In this document: positions 53,320 through 63,513 of the stretch, one piece after another
Position numbering within the stretch: position 1 is the stretch's first letter
How the letters are laid out: every line of letters begins with the position of its first letter
From: Riemerella anatipestifer_E
GTDB taxonomy: Bacteria; Bacteroidota; Bacteroidia; Flavobacteriales; Weeksellaceae
Assembly: GCF_009932355.1 (NCBI RefSeq)
Contig: NZ_LEKU01000026.1
Span: 1-64,000 of the forward strand
DNA: 64,000 bases
Direction: 5' to 3'
Program-made: the position numbers and the translations under genes
Notes under the pieces: model-generated
Told to the model about the DNA's origin: nothing
Databases searched by the model: none
What the model saw: the letters and a program-made list of their open reading frames with translations, nothing else

Positions 53320-55599
53320 ATGGAAACACAAAAGTTTAGTTATGACAACAGCATTGTGCGTGCGTTCCTTTATGCAACCATCGTCTTCGGGATAGTTGGT
53401 TTCATTCTTGGACTTACGGCGGCGGCGATGCTTTTCTATCCAGAACTACCAGAGTTTTTATTTGGTACTGATGACACTACAATCGCCAGTTTAAGAAGTG
53501 GGGATTTACAAGGTCTTATCAACACCCAGGGAGCTTTTGGTTTTGGTAGAATCAGAATGTTGCACACAAGTGCAGTAATTTTTGCCTTTGTAGGAAATGC
53601 GATTTTCGCAGGGGTTTATTACTCATTACAGAGGTTGTTGAAGGCAAGAATGTATAGTGATACACTTTCTTGGATTAACTTTTGGGGATGGCAAATTACT
53701 ATCGTAGCGGTGGTGATTACTTTCTTCATGGGTATCAACACTTCTAAAGAGTATGCTGAACACGAATGGCCAATTGATATCCTTATCGCTGTGGTATGGA
53801 TTATTTTTGGTATCAATATGTTTGGTACAATAGCTAAAAGAAGAGTAAGACATCTTTATGTAGCTATTTGGTTCTACATTGGTACTTGGGTAGGTATTAC
53901 AATGCTACACGTATTCAATAATCTAGAGGTGCCTCTTTCTTTTACTGGTTGGAAGTCTTATTCTGCATATTCAGGAGTAAAAGATGCTTTAGTACAATGG
54001 TGGTATGGGCATAACGCCGTAGCATTTTTCTTGACAACCCCTGTACTTGGTCTGATGTATTACTTCTTGCCAAAAGCATCAGAGAGACCTGTCTTTTCTT
54101 ATAAGCTTTCTATAATCCACTTTTGGTCTCTAATCTTCGTTTACATTTGGGCTGGACCACACCACTTACAGTACACATCTCTACCTGCTTGGGCACAGGC
54201 ATTAGGAACAGGATTCTCTATTGCACTTATCGCTCCGTCTTGGGGAGGTATGCTTAATGGTTTATTAACATTGAGAGGGGCTTGGGATAAGGTAAGAGAA
54301 AATCCTATACTCAAATTTTTCGTGGTAGCGGTTACTTGTTATGGTATGGCTACATTTGAAGGACCACTATTGGCAACTAAAACATTAAATAAAATTGGAC
54401 ACTTTACTGACTGGGTAATCGGTCACGTTCACATTGGTGCTTTAGGGTGGAACGGATTCATGGCGTTTGGTATGATTTACTACCTAGTTCCTATTATGTG
54501 GAGAACTAAACTATGGTCTGTAAAATTAGCTAACTGGCATTTCTGGTTAGGTACTTTAGGTATTATTCTATATGCTGTACCTATGTATATCTCTGGATTT
54601 ACTCAAGGTTTAATGTGGAAACAATTTAACCCAGACGGAACTCTACTTTACAAAAACTGGTTAGATACTGTAACTGCAATTATCCCTTACTATTGGATGA
54701 GATTCTTTGGAGGTATCCTTTACCTATTAGGAGCTATTCTTATGGCAGTGAATGTTGTAGCTACTGTGAGAAAAGGTTCTTTCCAAAAAGAAGTACCTGC
54801 AGAAGCACCTGCACTTGCTAGAATTAGTGATGCAAGAAAAGAAGGTGAAACTGTTCACCTTTGGATTGAAAGAATGCCACTTTATTTAACTGTATTAGCA
54901 TTTTTTGCACTAGCAGTTGGTGGTATCGTTGAAATTATTCCTACACTTACTGTTAAGGATAATGTACCTACTATTTCTTCTGTTAAACCTTACACTCCTC
55001 TAGAATTAGAAGGTAGAGATTTATACATCCGTGAAGGTTGTAATGCTTGTCACTCTCAAATGATTAGACCATTCCGTGACGAGGTAGTTAGATTTAACGG
55101 TAAAAACGGACAGTATTCAAAAGCTGGGGAATTCGTATATGACAGACCTTTCCTTTGGGGTTCTAAGAGAACTGGTCCAGACTTACATAGAGAAGGTGGA
55201 AGAAACCCTGATTCTTGGCACTTTAAGCACATGCTAAACCCAAGAGCTACATCAGCAGGTTCTATAATGCCTCGTTACCCTTGGTTAATTGCTAATACAT
55301 TAGATCGTTCTCAGACTAAAGATAAGTTAGAACTTATGAAGAATGTATTTAGCGTGCCTTACACTAAAGCTGAAATAGATACTGTAGATGCATGGATGGA
55401 CAATCAAGCTAAAGGAATTGTAAGTAGAATTTATGCTGAAGCTGATGACGTTAAGAGAGCATTTGCTAAAAAACAGCAAGAAGAAGGAGCTGAGTTTGTT
55501 CCTCTTGAAAAGAGAGAGATTGTAGCACTTATTGCTTACCTACAAAGATTAGGTACTGATATTAAGACTACTGAAGTTAAAACAGCAAGTGTAAAATAA
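53320..55599 (+). CDS. ccoNO: Fused cytochrome cbb3 oxidase subunits I and II (CcoN-CcoO)
   Basis: The 759-residue protein joins the catalytic haem-copper subunit CcoN to the cytochrome c subunit CcoO, a fusion usual in Bacteroidota. The CcoN part (about 1-480) has twelve membrane spans with haem and copper histidines, for example in WWYGHNAVAF near 230, AGPHHLQYT near 280 and IGHVHIGALG near 368. The CcoO part has a single anchor and the haem c site CNACHSQ near residue 575, with a later axial methionine candidate in SIMPRYPW. It reduces oxygen at high affinity. Confidence 0.95.
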   Translation: METQKFSYDNSIVRAFLYATIVFGIVGFILGLTAAAMLFYPELPEFLFGTDDTTIASLRSGDLQGLINTQGAFGFGRIRMLHTSAVIFAFVGNAIFAGVYYSLQRLLKARMYSDTLSWINFWGWQITIVAVVITFFMGINTSKEYAEHEWPIDILIAVVWIIFGINMFGTIAKRRVRHLYVAIWFYIGTWVGITMLHVFNNLEVPLSFTGWKSYSAYSGVKDALVQWWYGHNAVAFFLTTPVLGLMYYFLPKASERPVFSYKLSIIHFWSLIFVYIWAGPHHLQYTSLPAWAQALGTGFSIALIAPSWGGMLNGLLTLRGAWDKVRENPILKFFVVAVTCYGMATFEGPLLATKTLNKIGHFTDWVIGHVHIGALGWNGFMAFGMIYYLVPIMWRTKLWSVKLANWHFWLGTLGIILYAVPMYISGFTQGLMWKQFNPDGTLLYKNWLDTVTAIIPYYWMRFFGGILYLLGAILMAVNVVATVRKGSFQKEVPAEAPALARISDARKEGETVHLWIERMPLYLTVLAFFALAVGGIVEIIPTLTVKDNVPTISSVKPYTPLELEGRDLYIREGCNACHSQMIRPFRDEVVRFNGKNGQYSKAGEFVYDRPFLWGSKRTGPDLHREGGRNPDSWHFKHMLNPRATSAGSIMPRYPWLIANTLDRSQTKDKLELMKNVFSVPYTKAEIDTVDAWMDNQAKGIVSRIYAEADDVKRAFAKKQQEEGAEFVPLEKREIVALIAYLQRLGTDIKTTEVKTASVK

Positions 55600-55629
55600 A
55601 TTATATTATCACTAAAGGAGCATATAGTA

Positions 55630-55800
55630 ATGATACCACAAAACTTTAAAGATATATTATCTAATACCGAAGGTACTGGATTTTACCAAAGTTTAGCACT
55701 CATATTATTTATCATATTTTTTATTGGAGTGGTATACTATGTTATGAGTAAGCCTAAAAAGTATTATCAAGACGAAGCTAATGCTCCTTTAGATGACTGA
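55630..55800 (+). CDS. ccoQ: CcoQ-like small subunit of cbb3 oxidase
   Basis: A 56-residue ORF between ccoNO and ccoP. It has one membrane span (about residues 20-39, SLALILFIIFFIGVVYYV) followed by SKPKKYYQDEANAPLDD, the usual CcoQ/FixQ layout. It is preceded by AAAGGAG, one of the few good ribosome binding sites here. CcoQ stabilises the oxidase complex. Confidence 0.88.
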   Translation: MIPQNFKDILSNTEGTGFYQSLALILFIIFFIGVVYYVMSKPKKYYQDEANAPLDD

Positions 55801-55831
55801 AATACAAAACAGTTCTAAAAATTAAGAAATT

Positions 55832-56710
55832 ATGAAACAAAGAACGCCCGTTTATGTGAACATTTTAGTAATACTTACAATATTATTTATTGTGTATTAT
55901 ATGTTCGTTCAAAATGCATCTTTTATTACTTCACCTTACTTTTGGGGAACAGTAGTTATTAGTGTCATTTTAGCAATGATACATGGTGCTATTGGAGATT
56001 TAATTGAAAATCAAAACTTCGCTAAACTTTCTGACGAGGCTAAGAAAGCTTACTTAGAAGAGAAGAAAATACCTTACTGGAAAAGACTTTGGGATAGTGC
56101 ATTCAAAAAGCAATCTGCTTCTGAAGAAAAAGATATCATTATAGACCACGGTTTTGATGGTATTATGGAGTTAGACAACCAATTACCTAAATGGTGGCTA
56201 GGGTTGTTTTGGCTAGGATTTACATACTTAGTTGTTTATATTCTTGCTTTCTCTTTTACAGATTTCGCACACCCAGACAAAGAGCATGAGGTTGAGCATA
56301 AAGAGCAACTTGCAAGTATAGAGCAGTGGATGAAAGATACTCCTCCTCCTACAATTGATAACGCAGTATATTCTGCAGACAATATTGCAGAAGGGGAAGA
56401 AATTTTCAAAACTAACTGTGTATCTTGCCACGGTGATGGTGGTAAAGGTGGTATTGGTCCAAACCTTACTGATAAATATTGGATTAACCATACAGAACCT
56501 ACTCTATTTAGAGAAGTATTCCACATGGTAGAGAACGGTTCTCCAAACAACCCTGCGATGCAAGCTTGGGGTAAAAATGGAGTTCTTACTGGATTTGATA
56601 TTGAAAAGGTAGCAGCTTATGTTTACCATATCAATCAAGAAAAAGCTCCTATCACTCAATCCGAAGGAGGTGCTGCACCTCAAGGTGATGAAGTGAAGTG
56701 GGAGAACTAA
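55832..56710 (+). CDS. ccoP: Cytochrome cbb3 oxidase subunit III (CcoP)
   Basis: CcoP passes electrons to the oxidase. The 292-residue protein has two N-terminal spans (about residues 8-25 and 32-50), a third span near 118-138, and a cytochrome c domain with the haem site CVSCHGDGGKGG near residue 196. The axial methionine candidate lies in NPAMQAWG near 243. Only one haem c site is present, whereas proteobacterial CcoP has two; this single-haem form is common in Bacteroidota. Confidence 0.92.
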   Translation: MKQRTPVYVNILVILTILFIVYYMFVQNASFITSPYFWGTVVISVILAMIHGAIGDLIENQNFAKLSDEAKKAYLEEKKIPYWKRLWDSAFKKQSASEEKDIIIDHGFDGIMELDNQLPKWWLGLFWLGFTYLVVYILAFSFTDFAHPDKEHEVEHKEQLASIEQWMKDTPPPTIDNAVYSADNIAEGEEIFKTNCVSCHGDGGKGGIGPNLTDKYWINHTEPTLFREVFHMVENGSPNNPAMQAWGKNGVLTGFDIEKVAAYVYHINQEKAPITQSEGGAAPQGDEVKWEN

Positions 56711-56736
56711 TACCATAAAATAAAATCCATATCAAT

Positions 56737-58179
56737 ATGGCTGATAAAGAAGTACAAGGCACTGGAGCCGTAATAGAAGCTACCACTTTCCGTGATTCTG
56801 TAGGAACCATGGATAATACAGGGAAAAGAAAATGGGTATACCCCAAGAAGCCCAAAGGTAAGTTTACTGATTATAGGAACTATGTTAGTATTTTTTTATT
56901 AGCCATATTTTTTATTCTTCCGTTTATTAAAATAAACGGAAATCCATTTCTTCTAATAAATATCCTTGATAGGGAGTTCTTTATTGTAGGACAACCTTTT
57001 TATCCTCAGGATTTTTTCATTCTTGCTCTAGGAGCAGTTACTTCTATAGTATTTATAATTCTATTTACCGTTGTTTTCGGAAGAATATTCTGCGGTTGGA
57101 TTTGCCCACAAACTATTTTTATGGAAAATGTATTCCGTAAGATAGAATATTGGATTGAGGGTGACAGAAACAAGCAAATAAAACTAGACCAACAGCCTTG
57201 GAACTCTGAAAAGATAAGAAAAAGAGGGCTTAAATGGACAATCTATATCATTATCTCTTTAGTTGTAACTCATTTTATGTTCATGTACATTGTAGGTTAC
57301 GAAGAGGTATTTAGAATAATGAAAGAAGGTCCTATAGAATACCCTACTAACTTTTTGGTGATGTTGCTTTTCACTGCAACATTCTATTTCGTATTTGCAT
57401 GGTTTAGAGAGCAGGTATGTACGCTTGTTTGTCCATACGGAAGGCTACAAGGTGTTCTTATAGATAAGCAAACTATCAATGTTTACTACGATTTTAAGAG
57501 AGGTGAAAATCGTTCTAAATGGCGTAAGAATGAGGACAGAGCTGCCGAAGGTAAAGGAGATTGTATCGATTGTAACCAATGCGTGGTGGTATGTCCAACA
57601 GGAATAGACATCAGAAATGGGCAACAACTAGAGTGTGTTAACTGTACTGCGTGTATAGATGCCTGTAATGAAGTCATGGAAAAAGTAGGCTTACCTAAAG
57701 GACTCATAAGATACGCTACCGAAGATGAAATAGAACAAGGTAGAAAGTTTAAGTTCACCTCTAGAATGAAAGCTTACACTGCGGTTTTAATAGCATTGAT
57801 GACTTTTGTATCGTTCCTTTTATACAATAGAGGAAGTATGGAGGCTAAATTCATCAAACCTGCAGGAAGTACATTTTTTATATCTGGTAACGAAATTACC
57901 AACACTTACAATTACACCTTACTTAATAAATCTAGCAAGGACTATGTAGTAACTTTCAAGGTTTTAGAGCCTGCTAATGGAGTTATAAAATATGGCGGTT
58001 CTAGCAAAATAGTATTAAAGAGAGATAAAATGGAAAAGGGAACAGTAAATATTAGCTTCCCTAAAAAAGAAATAAAACTTTCTAAACAGAATTTAGTAAT
58101 TGGTGTCTATGATAAAGACGGTAAGTTACTCACTACTTTTGAAACTTATTTTGAAGGAGAATTTAATTTGCAATTTTAA
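56737..58179 (+). CDS. ccoG: Cytochrome c oxidase accessory protein CcoG
   Basis: CcoG (FixG/RdxA) is a membrane ferredoxin-like protein thought to reduce copper for cbb3 assembly. The 480-residue protein has several spans, a CGWICPQT motif near residue 113, and CTLVCPYGRLQG near 225. Two 4Fe-4S sites follow in DCIDCNQCVVVCP near 275 and CVNCTACIDACNE near 300, then a C-terminal Ig-like domain. It continues the cco operon, with ccoH directly after the stop. Confidence 0.94.
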   Translation: MADKEVQGTGAVIEATTFRDSVGTMDNTGKRKWVYPKKPKGKFTDYRNYVSIFLLAIFFILPFIKINGNPFLLINILDREFFIVGQPFYPQDFFILALGAVTSIVFIILFTVVFGRIFCGWICPQTIFMENVFRKIEYWIEGDRNKQIKLDQQPWNSEKIRKRGLKWTIYIIISLVVTHFMFMYIVGYEEVFRIMKEGPIEYPTNFLVMLLFTATFYFVFAWFREQVCTLVCPYGRLQGVLIDKQTINVYYDFKRGENRSKWRKNEDRAAEGKGDCIDCNQCVVVCPTGIDIRNGQQLECVNCTACIDACNEVMEKVGLPKGLIRYATEDEIEQGRKFKFTSRMKAYTAVLIALMTFVSFLLYNRGSMEAKFIKPAGSTFFISGNEITNTYNYTLLNKSSKDYVVTFKVLEPANGVIKYGGSSKIVLKRDKMEKGTVNISFPKKEIKLSKQNLVIGVYDKDGKLLTTFETYFEGEFNLQF

Positions 58180-58638
58180 ATGAAAAATTTTAAGTTCACT
58201 TGGGCACATGGAGTTGTAGCTGCATTAGGTTCGTTTATACTATTTATTCTTTATCTCATATTTGTGTTCTCTCATGGGCAGCAGAATTCTGAATTGGTTT
58301 CAGATAATTATTATGAAGATGAGCTAGCTTATCAAAGTGTAATAGATGCTAAGAAAAACGCATCAACGATTGAGAATGCTCCTAAATATCAGCAAACACC
58401 TTACGGAATAAGTATCGTATTTCCTTCTGAAAATAATAATCAAAATACTAAAATAAAGTTTGTTCTCTATAGGATAGACGACCAAAAGTTAGATGTAAAA
58501 AAGGACATGACCTTAGATGCTAATAATTCCTTTCTCATTCCTAAAAAAGTTTTAGTTCCAGGAGGCTATATTCTAAAACTAATGTGGACAAAAGATAACA
58601 AAGATTATCAAATAGACTACGACTTAGTATGGAAATAA
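58180..58638 (+). CDS. ccoH: FixH/CcoH family protein
   Basis: A 152-residue protein with one N-terminal membrane span (about residues 8-30) and a periplasmic FixH domain, with SDNYYEDELAYQ near residue 42. It assists cbb3 assembly. It abuts ccoG and overlaps the next gene by 10 bp. Confidence 0.88.
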   Translation: MKNFKFTWAHGVVAALGSFILFILYLIFVFSHGQQNSELVSDNYYEDELAYQSVIDAKKNASTIENAPKYQQTPYGISIVFPSENNNQNTKIKFVLYRIDDQKLDVKKDMTLDANNSFLIPKKVLVPGGYILKLMWTKDNKDYQIDYDLVWK

Positions 58639-59366
58639 CCCTCATCATAGCAGCGCTTACTTTAGGTTTCACAACAGGATTCCATTGTATTGGTATGTGT
58701 GGACCTATAGCTCTTTCTTTAGGACTTTCAAGAAAGCAACAGGTTAACTTTCATCTTCAAAATATAACCTATCAATTAGGAAGAATTTTCACTTATTCTA
58801 TATTGGGAATTTTACTAGGACTAATTGGCGAAGGCTTTCAGTTAGCTGGAGTTCAAGGTTGGCTTACCATTTTTGCAGGAATTATTTTAATCATAATGGC
58901 TCTTTTTTCTTTCGGAAACGGAGATTTTGCTTCTAGAATACCTTTTCTCTCGAAATTTTTATTAAAAATAAAACTCAACCTAGGAAAATTATTATCCAAA
59001 ACCGATTACTCTTCAAGGTTTTTAACAGGAGTGCTTAATGGTTTTTTACCATGTGGAATGGTTTATGTAGCCTTGGCAGCATCTCTAGTGGCTGGTGGAG
59101 CTATACAAGGAGGATTATTTATGATGTTATTTGGACTAGGTACTTTCCCTTTTATGTTTGTTACTGTTTTATTAGGTAACATGCTTAATATAGCTACTAG
59201 AAATAAAATCCTAAAAATAATGCCTGTAGTAATGCTTATCTTAGGTGGGCTCTTTATACTAAGAGGTCTAGAGTTGGGAATCCCTTATTTATCACCAAAG
59301 AAAGAAGCTCTCAGTATAGAAAACAAAATGTCCCCTAAAGACAAGGGACATCATAGTTGTCATTAA
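58629..59366 (+). CDS. SafE/UreH-like membrane protein of the cbb3 cluster
   Basis: A 245-residue protein of the sulfite exporter TauE/SafE family in its UreH-like branch. It has GFHCIGMCGPIALSL near residue 18 (Cys and His that may bind copper), about six membrane spans, and a repeat-type NGFLPCGMVYVAL near 138. The tail ends in HHSCH. In Bacteroidota this gene regularly closes the cco cluster, so a copper or assembly role is likely. The overlap with ccoH suggests translational coupling. Confidence 0.85.
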   Translation: MEITLIIAALTLGFTTGFHCIGMCGPIALSLGLSRKQQVNFHLQNITYQLGRIFTYSILGILLGLIGEGFQLAGVQGWLTIFAGIILIIMALFSFGNGDFASRIPFLSKFLLKIKLNLGKLLSKTDYSSRFLTGVLNGFLPCGMVYVALAASLVAGGAIQGGLFMMLFGLGTFPFMFVTVLLGNMLNIATRNKILKIMPVVMLILGGLFILRGLELGIPYLSPKKEALSIENKMSPKDKGHHSCH

Positions 59367-59378
59367 AAGCATTAGGTC

Positions 59379-60689
59379 TTATCCTAAAGTTTTCCTACCT
59401 ATACTTTTGTAATAAAACCCTGTTCCTTCTACTTGTTCTAAGGCAAACATATTTCTACCATCAAAAATAGCTTTACCATTCATTTTTTCAGCCATCAAAT
59501 CAAAGTTAGGATTTTTAAATTCTGACCATTCCGTAGCTATTAGTAAAGCATCAGCTCCTTCTAATGCAGAATACATATCGCTCGCATAAGCAATCTTATC
59601 TCCTAACACTTTTTTCACATTAGACTCTGCTATCACATCATAAGCTGTAATTATAGCTCCTTTTTCTAATAAAATTTTAATATTATCTAAAGAAGAGGCT
59701 TCTCTAATATCATCTGTATTCGCTTTAAAAGCCAAGCCCCAAAGTGCTATCTTTTTACCTTTTAAATTTCCTTCAAAATACTTTTCTATTTCTGACACCA
59801 AAATCACCTTTTGATTTTGGTTTACATTTTCAGTCGCTTCTAATATTTGGAAATTAAAATCAGCTTCTTTACCAGATTTTATCAACGCCTTTACATCTTT
59901 AGGAAAGCAGCTACCGCCATACCCAATACCTGGGAATAAGAAACGATGCCCTATTCTATCATCACTGCCCATTCCTAGCCTTACTTTATCCACATCAGCT
60001 CCTACTCTTTCACAGAAATTTGCAATTTCGTTCATAAAAGTAATTTTAACTGCTAAGAAAGAATTAGCTGCATATTTGGTAAGCTCCGAAGATTTTTCAT
60101 CCATAAAAATAATCGGAACTCCCGTATTGGTAAATGGCTGATAGATTTTTGCCATAATCTCTCTTGCTTTTTCAGAAGAACTTCCCACCACTACTCTAGC
60201 AGGATTCATAGAATCTTCCACCGCAAAGCCTTCCCTAAGAAACTCTGGATTAGATACCACATCAAACGGTATTTGTGTTTTAGTAGCAATAGCATTTCTA
60301 ACTTTATCTGCCGTTCCTACAGGTACTGTAGATTTATTAACAATAACTTTATATTCTGTAATAATATCGCCTATATCGTTAGCTACTTTGAGTACATAAG
60401 ATAAATCCGCTGAACCATCTTCCCCTGGAGGAGTAGGTAAAGCTAAATAAACCACTTCACTTTGGTCAACAGCTTCTTTTAAGTTGGTGGTAAAAAACAA
60501 TCTCTGTGCTTGAATGTTTCTCAAAAACATTTCCTCTAAATTAGGCTCATAGATAGGAACGATACCTTTTTTCATTCCCTCAACCTTTTTCTCATCTATA
60601 TCAACACAGTAAACTGTATTTCCTAGTTCTGCCAATGTTGTCCCTGTAACTAGTCCTACATAACCAGTACCTACTATAGTAATATTCAT
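59379..60689 (-). CDS. ugd: UDP-glucose 6-dehydrogenase
   Basis: Ugd oxidises UDP-glucose to UDP-glucuronate for polysaccharides. The 436-residue protein starts with the NAD-binding GTGYVGLVTG (residues 7-16), has NPEFLREGFAVED near 158, and the catalytic cysteine in GYGGSCFPKD near 260. No capsule genes are adjacent. It converges with the cco cluster. Confidence 0.95.
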   Translation of the reverse strand: MNITIVGTGYVGLVTGTTLAELGNTVYCVDIDEKKVEGMKKGIVPIYEPNLEEMFLRNIQAQRLFFTTNLKEAVDQSEVVYLALPTPPGEDGSADLSYVLKVANDIGDIITEYKVIVNKSTVPVGTADKVRNAIATKTQIPFDVVSNPEFLREGFAVEDSMNPARVVVGSSSEKAREIMAKIYQPFTNTGVPIIFMDEKSSELTKYAANSFLAVKITFMNEIANFCERVGADVDKVRLGMGSDDRIGHRFLFPGIGYGGSCFPKDVKALIKSGKEADFNFQILEATENVNQNQKVILVSEIEKYFEGNLKGKKIALWGLAFKANTDDIREASSLDNIKILLEKGAIITAYDVIAESNVKKVLGDKIAYASDMYSALEGADALLIATEWSEFKNPNFDLMAEKMNGKAIFDGRNMFALEQVEGTGFYYKSIGRKTLG

Positions 60690-60863
60690 AAATATTATAA
60701 TTTATGCCACAAAGATAACCAAAATATCAACATTCTACTTTCATTTTCAGCTATCATATCAAATACACTCATCTCTACAAATAGATTTCTGTTCAATAAA
60801 CTTTCAATTTCTTTTTTCTCATTTAGCTAAAAACACTTACTTTTATCCAAATTTTTTCAAACT

Positions 60864-62267
60864 ATGATTTTAAGCAGAATTTGGAGTGCTTTTATTTTAG
60901 TTGCCATCGTGGTAGCTGGTGCTAAGTATTTATTCTCTGATAATTATAAAGCTATTTATAATGATATGGTAGTAGGCAAAGGTGGCGACACCGTAAATAT
61001 CACTACTAAACCAATTAACGAGTTCCATCCCAATGCTATAGAAAGTTTTCAAACTACACCTGTTTTTATAAATAAAGGGATTCATTATGAATATCAACCT
61101 AACAGCAATAATGTTAAAGTTTACAGAATACAAGAGACCGATGGTGTAATAGGTACGAGTAAAACTGCCGTAGATATATGTATAGGTCTTATAGGTATTA
61201 TGACGCTTTTTATGGGCTTTATGAGTATTGCAGAAAAGGCTGGTGGCATCAACTTATTAAGTAGAATGATACAACCTTTTTTCTCTAAGCTCTTCCCAGA
61301 AGTTCCTAAAAACCACCCTGCTTTTGGGCATATGATGCTCAACTTTTCTGCCAATCTTTTAGGGCTAGACAATGCCGCCACTCCTTTTGGTCTTAAGGCG
61401 ATGGATAGTCTACAGTCCCTAAATCCTGATAAGGATAAAGCAAGCAATGCTCAAATCATGTTTTTATGTCTACACGCTAGTGGACTTACCCTTATCCCTG
61501 TTTCTATTATTGCTATAAGAGCTTCTATGGGTGCAACTACACCTACAGATATATTCTTACCTTGTATGATAGCTACCTTTGCAGCCACTATGGCATCAAT
61601 GATATTAGTTTCTATAAGACAAAAAATAAATTTACTTCAACCCGTGGTGTTAATATACTTAGGAGGTATTTCTGCTATTATAGCTGGATTGGTCTTATTT
61701 CTTGTTCAATTAAATAAAGAGGAGCTAGATAACTTTAGTAAAGTTTTAAGTAATGGTATTATCCTTTTGATATTCTTTGCTATTGTGCTTGGGGGCATCT
61801 ATAAAAAAATCAACATTTTTGATGCTTTTGTAGAAGGAGCTAAAGAAGGCTTCTCGGTGTGTGTTAAAATCATACCTTATTTAGTAGGAATGCTCATTGC
61901 CATTTCCCTTTTAAGAACTTCGGGAGTATTCCACATCATTATAGATGGAATGAAATGGATTGCTGATATGGTAAGTCTAGACACTAGATTTGTTGATGGA
62001 CTTCCTACCGCACTCATAAAACCACTTTCGGGCTCTGGAGCAAGAGGTATGATGGTAGATACAATGGCTACCTTCGGAGCCGACTCATTTCCTTCTAGAT
62101 TGGCTGGAATTTTACAAGGAAGTTCTGACACTACCTTCTATGTTATTGCTGTTTATTTTGGAGCCGTAGGTATCAGAAATACTCGCTATACAGTTGGTAC
62201 TATGCTTCTAGCAGACTTAGTAGGCATTATCACTTCTATTACATTAGCTTATTTATTTTTTGGATAA
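60864..62267 (+). CDS. Fused spore-maturation-type (SpmA-SpmB) nucleoside-recognition membrane protein
   Basis: A 467-residue membrane protein with two nucleoside-recognition (Gate) domains, one per half, matching SpmA then SpmB. It has NLLGLDNAATPFGLKAM near residue 165 and a C-terminal SGSGARGMMVD near 390 with GSSDTTFYVIAVYFGAVG. The fused form occurs in non-spore-formers, where its role is not known. It has a single strand-mate, the exonuclease gene 3 bp downstream. Confidence 0.85.
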   Translation: MILSRIWSAFILVAIVVAGAKYLFSDNYKAIYNDMVVGKGGDTVNITTKPINEFHPNAIESFQTTPVFINKGIHYEYQPNSNNVKVYRIQETDGVIGTSKTAVDICIGLIGIMTLFMGFMSIAEKAGGINLLSRMIQPFFSKLFPEVPKNHPAFGHMMLNFSANLLGLDNAATPFGLKAMDSLQSLNPDKDKASNAQIMFLCLHASGLTLIPVSIIAIRASMGATTPTDIFLPCMIATFAATMASMILVSIRQKINLLQPVVLIYLGGISAIIAGLVLFLVQLNKEELDNFSKVLSNGIILLIFFAIVLGGIYKKINIFDAFVEGAKEGFSVCVKIIPYLVGMLIAISLLRTSGVFHIIIDGMKWIADMVSLDTRFVDGLPTALIKPLSGSGARGMMVDTMATFGADSFPSRLAGILQGSSDTTFYVIAVYFGAVGIRNTRYTVGTMLLADLVGIITSITLAYLFFG

Positions 62268-62270
62268 AAT

Positions 62271-62969
62271 ATGATTAAACAAATCCCTATAGAACGAATC
62301 TTATTTCTAGATATAGAAACGGTACCTCAAGAAGAAAGTTGGCAAAACCTCCCAACTGAAGAACAAAATCTTTGGGATAAAAAAACTTTACATCAACGCA
62401 AGGAAGAGATAACCGCAGAAGATTTCTATCATCAAAGGGCAGGCGTAATGGCAGAATTTGGAAAAATAATCTGTATTTCTGTAGGAATGATAGACCGAAA
62501 CGAAACACTTAAAATAAGAAGTTTCGCTGGGGATAACGAAAAAAAATTACTAGAAGAATTCGGAGCTATATTCAATAGCACTCGCCTTACCAACGTTATC
62601 CTATGTGCACACAACGGAAAAGAATTTGATTTTCCTTGGATTGCAAGAAGATTTTTAGTTAATGGTATGATGCCTCCCTCTCCTTTTCAATTATTCGGAA
62701 AGAAACCTTGGGAAGTTCCGCATTTAGATACTTTGGAGCTTTGGAAATTTGGAGATTATAAAAGTTTCATATCACTAGAACTAATGGCTCATATTTTTAG
62801 CGTTCCTACTCCCAAAGACGATATAGATGGTTCTATGGTTGCCGAAATTTATTATAAAGAAAAAGATTTACCTAGAATTATTAAATATTGTGAAAAAGAT
62901 GTTTTAACTTTGGCGAATATTTTTAGAAAGTTAAGACAAGAAGATTTATTGAGTTTGTCAGAAGACTAA
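62271..62969 (+). CDS. PolB-like 3'-5' exonuclease domain protein
   Basis: A 232-residue protein with the DEDD exonuclease fold. Motif I is FLDIETVPQ near residue 13, motif II CAHNGKEFDFPWIARR near 112, and motif III YCEKDVLTL near 206 carries the last aspartate. It matches the stand-alone DNA polymerase B exonuclease-like family (DNA_pol_B_exo2). It probably trims DNA or RNA; its target is unknown. Confidence 0.88.
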   Translation: MIKQIPIERILFLDIETVPQEESWQNLPTEEQNLWDKKTLHQRKEEITAEDFYHQRAGVMAEFGKIICISVGMIDRNETLKIRSFAGDNEKKLLEEFGAIFNSTRLTNVILCAHNGKEFDFPWIARRFLVNGMMPPSPFQLFGKKPWEVPHLDTLELWKFGDYKSFISLELMAHIFSVPTPKDDIDGSMVAEIYYKEKDLPRIIKYCEKDVLTLANIFRKLRQEDLLSLSED

Positions 62970-62985
62970 CGGATTATTTAGAGAA

Positions 62986-63315
62986 ATGATGAAATATACA
63001 GATGAGCAAATCACAGAGATAGGAGAAGAAATCATAAAGACTCTCAAGACAGTCTACGACCCTGAAATCCCCGTAGATATCTATGAATTGGGGCTAGTGT
63101 ATGATGTTCAAGTTTCAGACGAAGGCAAGGTAAAAGTAGTTATGACACTTACTACACCTAACTGTCCTGTAGCTGAAACTCTTCCTCAAGAAGTAAAAGA
63201 TAAAGTTAGCGAAGTAGAAGGCGTAACCGAAGTTGATTTGGAACTTACATTTGAACCATCGTGGACAAAAGACATGATGAGTGAAGAAGCTCGATTTGAA
63301 CTAGGAATGCTATAA
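62986..63315 (+). CDS. DUF59/MIP18 family iron-sulfur assembly protein
   Basis: A 109-residue protein of the DUF59 family (SufT/PaaD-like). It has VYDPEIPVDIYELGLVYDV near residues 22-40 and TLTTPNCPVAETLP near 58 with the conserved cysteine. Such proteins help Fe-S cluster maturation. Starts at 62986 and 62989 are both possible. It follows the exonuclease gene by 16 bp. Confidence 0.87.
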   Translation: MMKYTDEQITEIGEEIIKTLKTVYDPEIPVDIYELGLVYDVQVSDEGKVKVVMTLTTPNCPVAETLPQEVKDKVSEVEGVTEVDLELTFEPSWTKDMMSEEARFELGML

Positions 63316-63333
63316 AAAACTAAATTTGTAATT

Positions 63334-63364
63334 ATAAAGCCTTTTCGTTGAAAGGGCTTTATCT
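63334..63364 (+). terminator. Probable terminator before rplM
   Basis: An imperfect stem of AAAGCC-TTT with AAAGGGCTTT (a one-base bulge) is followed by a T-rich tract. Confidence 0.55.
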
Positions 63365-63460
63365 ATTTAATAGAACAAAATTTATCAGTATAAGCATTTC
63401 ATCAACGGCTATAGTGCTCAAAATTTCATCATTGTATTTTTTCAATTAAAAAAATATTCT

Positions 63461-63513
63461 TACCTTTGCAGACCCTTAGAGGGAAAACTATGTTTAATCA
63501 TAAACGATAAATT
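63461..63513 (+). promoter_or_regulatory. rplM promoter and short leader
   Basis: TACCTTTG (63461-63468) is an exact -7 box. The leader of about 40 nt holds a small CCCT-TAG-AGGG hairpin and leads to a GTG start. Ribosomal protein leaders are often autoregulatory, but this one is too small to judge. Confidence 0.5.
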